Assembly: GCA_018260375.1 (NCBI GenBank)
Contig: JAGLBF010000147.1
Span: 1 to 5,550, forward strand
Source of the DNA: Deinococcus sp.
GTDB taxonomy: Bacteria > Deinococcota > Deinococci > Deinococcales > Deinococcaceae
DNA length: 5,550 bases
Reading direction: 5' to 3'
Translations under genes and position numbers: made by a program
In this document: positions 5,475 to 5,550 of the stretch, piece by piece
Numbering within the stretch: the first letter of the stretch is position 1
Layout of the letters: each line of letters starts with the position of its first letter
Notes under the pieces: model-generated
Databases searched by the model: none
The model's input: the letters and a program-made list of their open reading frames with translations, nothing else
What the model was told of the DNA's origin: nothing

Positions 5475-5550
5475 ACACGCTTTAGCTGATGATGATCTTA
5501 GGAAGCCGACAGCGAAAGAGGAGCTACTTTTTGCCTACTCATACGGACTG

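Overview
The window looks like chromosomal DNA of a Deinococcus or close relative. The trigger factor and the lone solute-binding protein look like that group, one gene appears to have a leaderless promoter of the kind common there, and one intergenic region carries a short 'TACGGATTCCG'-type dispersed repeat that I associate with Deinococcus genomes. Base composition looks to be mid-50s % GC by eye, low for the genus but within its range. The genus call is recognition from sequence, not a database result.

All intact genes are on the minus strand. Reading along that strand, from high to low coordinates: (1) an amino-acid-type periplasmic solute-binding protein (4703-5461), secreted, with a -10 box only 7 nt from its ATG and no visible Shine-Dalgarno; (2) tRNA-Ala(GGC) (4457-4532), with its own promoter and a strong hairpin terminator; (3) a roughly 500-bp non-coding stretch (3916-4420) holding a 135-bp MITE-like repeat with perfect 12-bp inverted ends and a possible leader region for the next gene; (4) a two-domain ABC-F ATPase (2308-3915), best read from a TTG codon behind a GGAGG site, probably a ribosome-protection or translation factor; (5) on the plus strand, the decayed N-terminal part of an IS6-family transposase (about 2049-2307), split over several frames and running up to the ABC-F stop; (6) tRNA-His(GTG) and tRNA-Leu(TAG), apparently co-transcribed from one good promoter and ended by a bidirectional hairpin terminator; (7) the trigger factor gene tig (113-1528), with a His-rich loop in a degenerate PPIase domain and a repeat-rich acidic tail.

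Most of the content serves translation: three tRNAs, a ribosome-associated chaperone and a ribosome-acting ABC-F protein. These are separate transcription units rather than one operon, and the solute-binding protein has no transporter partners in view. The tRNA neighbourhoods carry the mobile or repeat debris. I found no new multi-gene system. The most unusual items are the repeat element (with possible partial copies at both window edges), the transposase fossil, the leaderless promoter and the possible five-codon leader ORF before the ABC-F gene.
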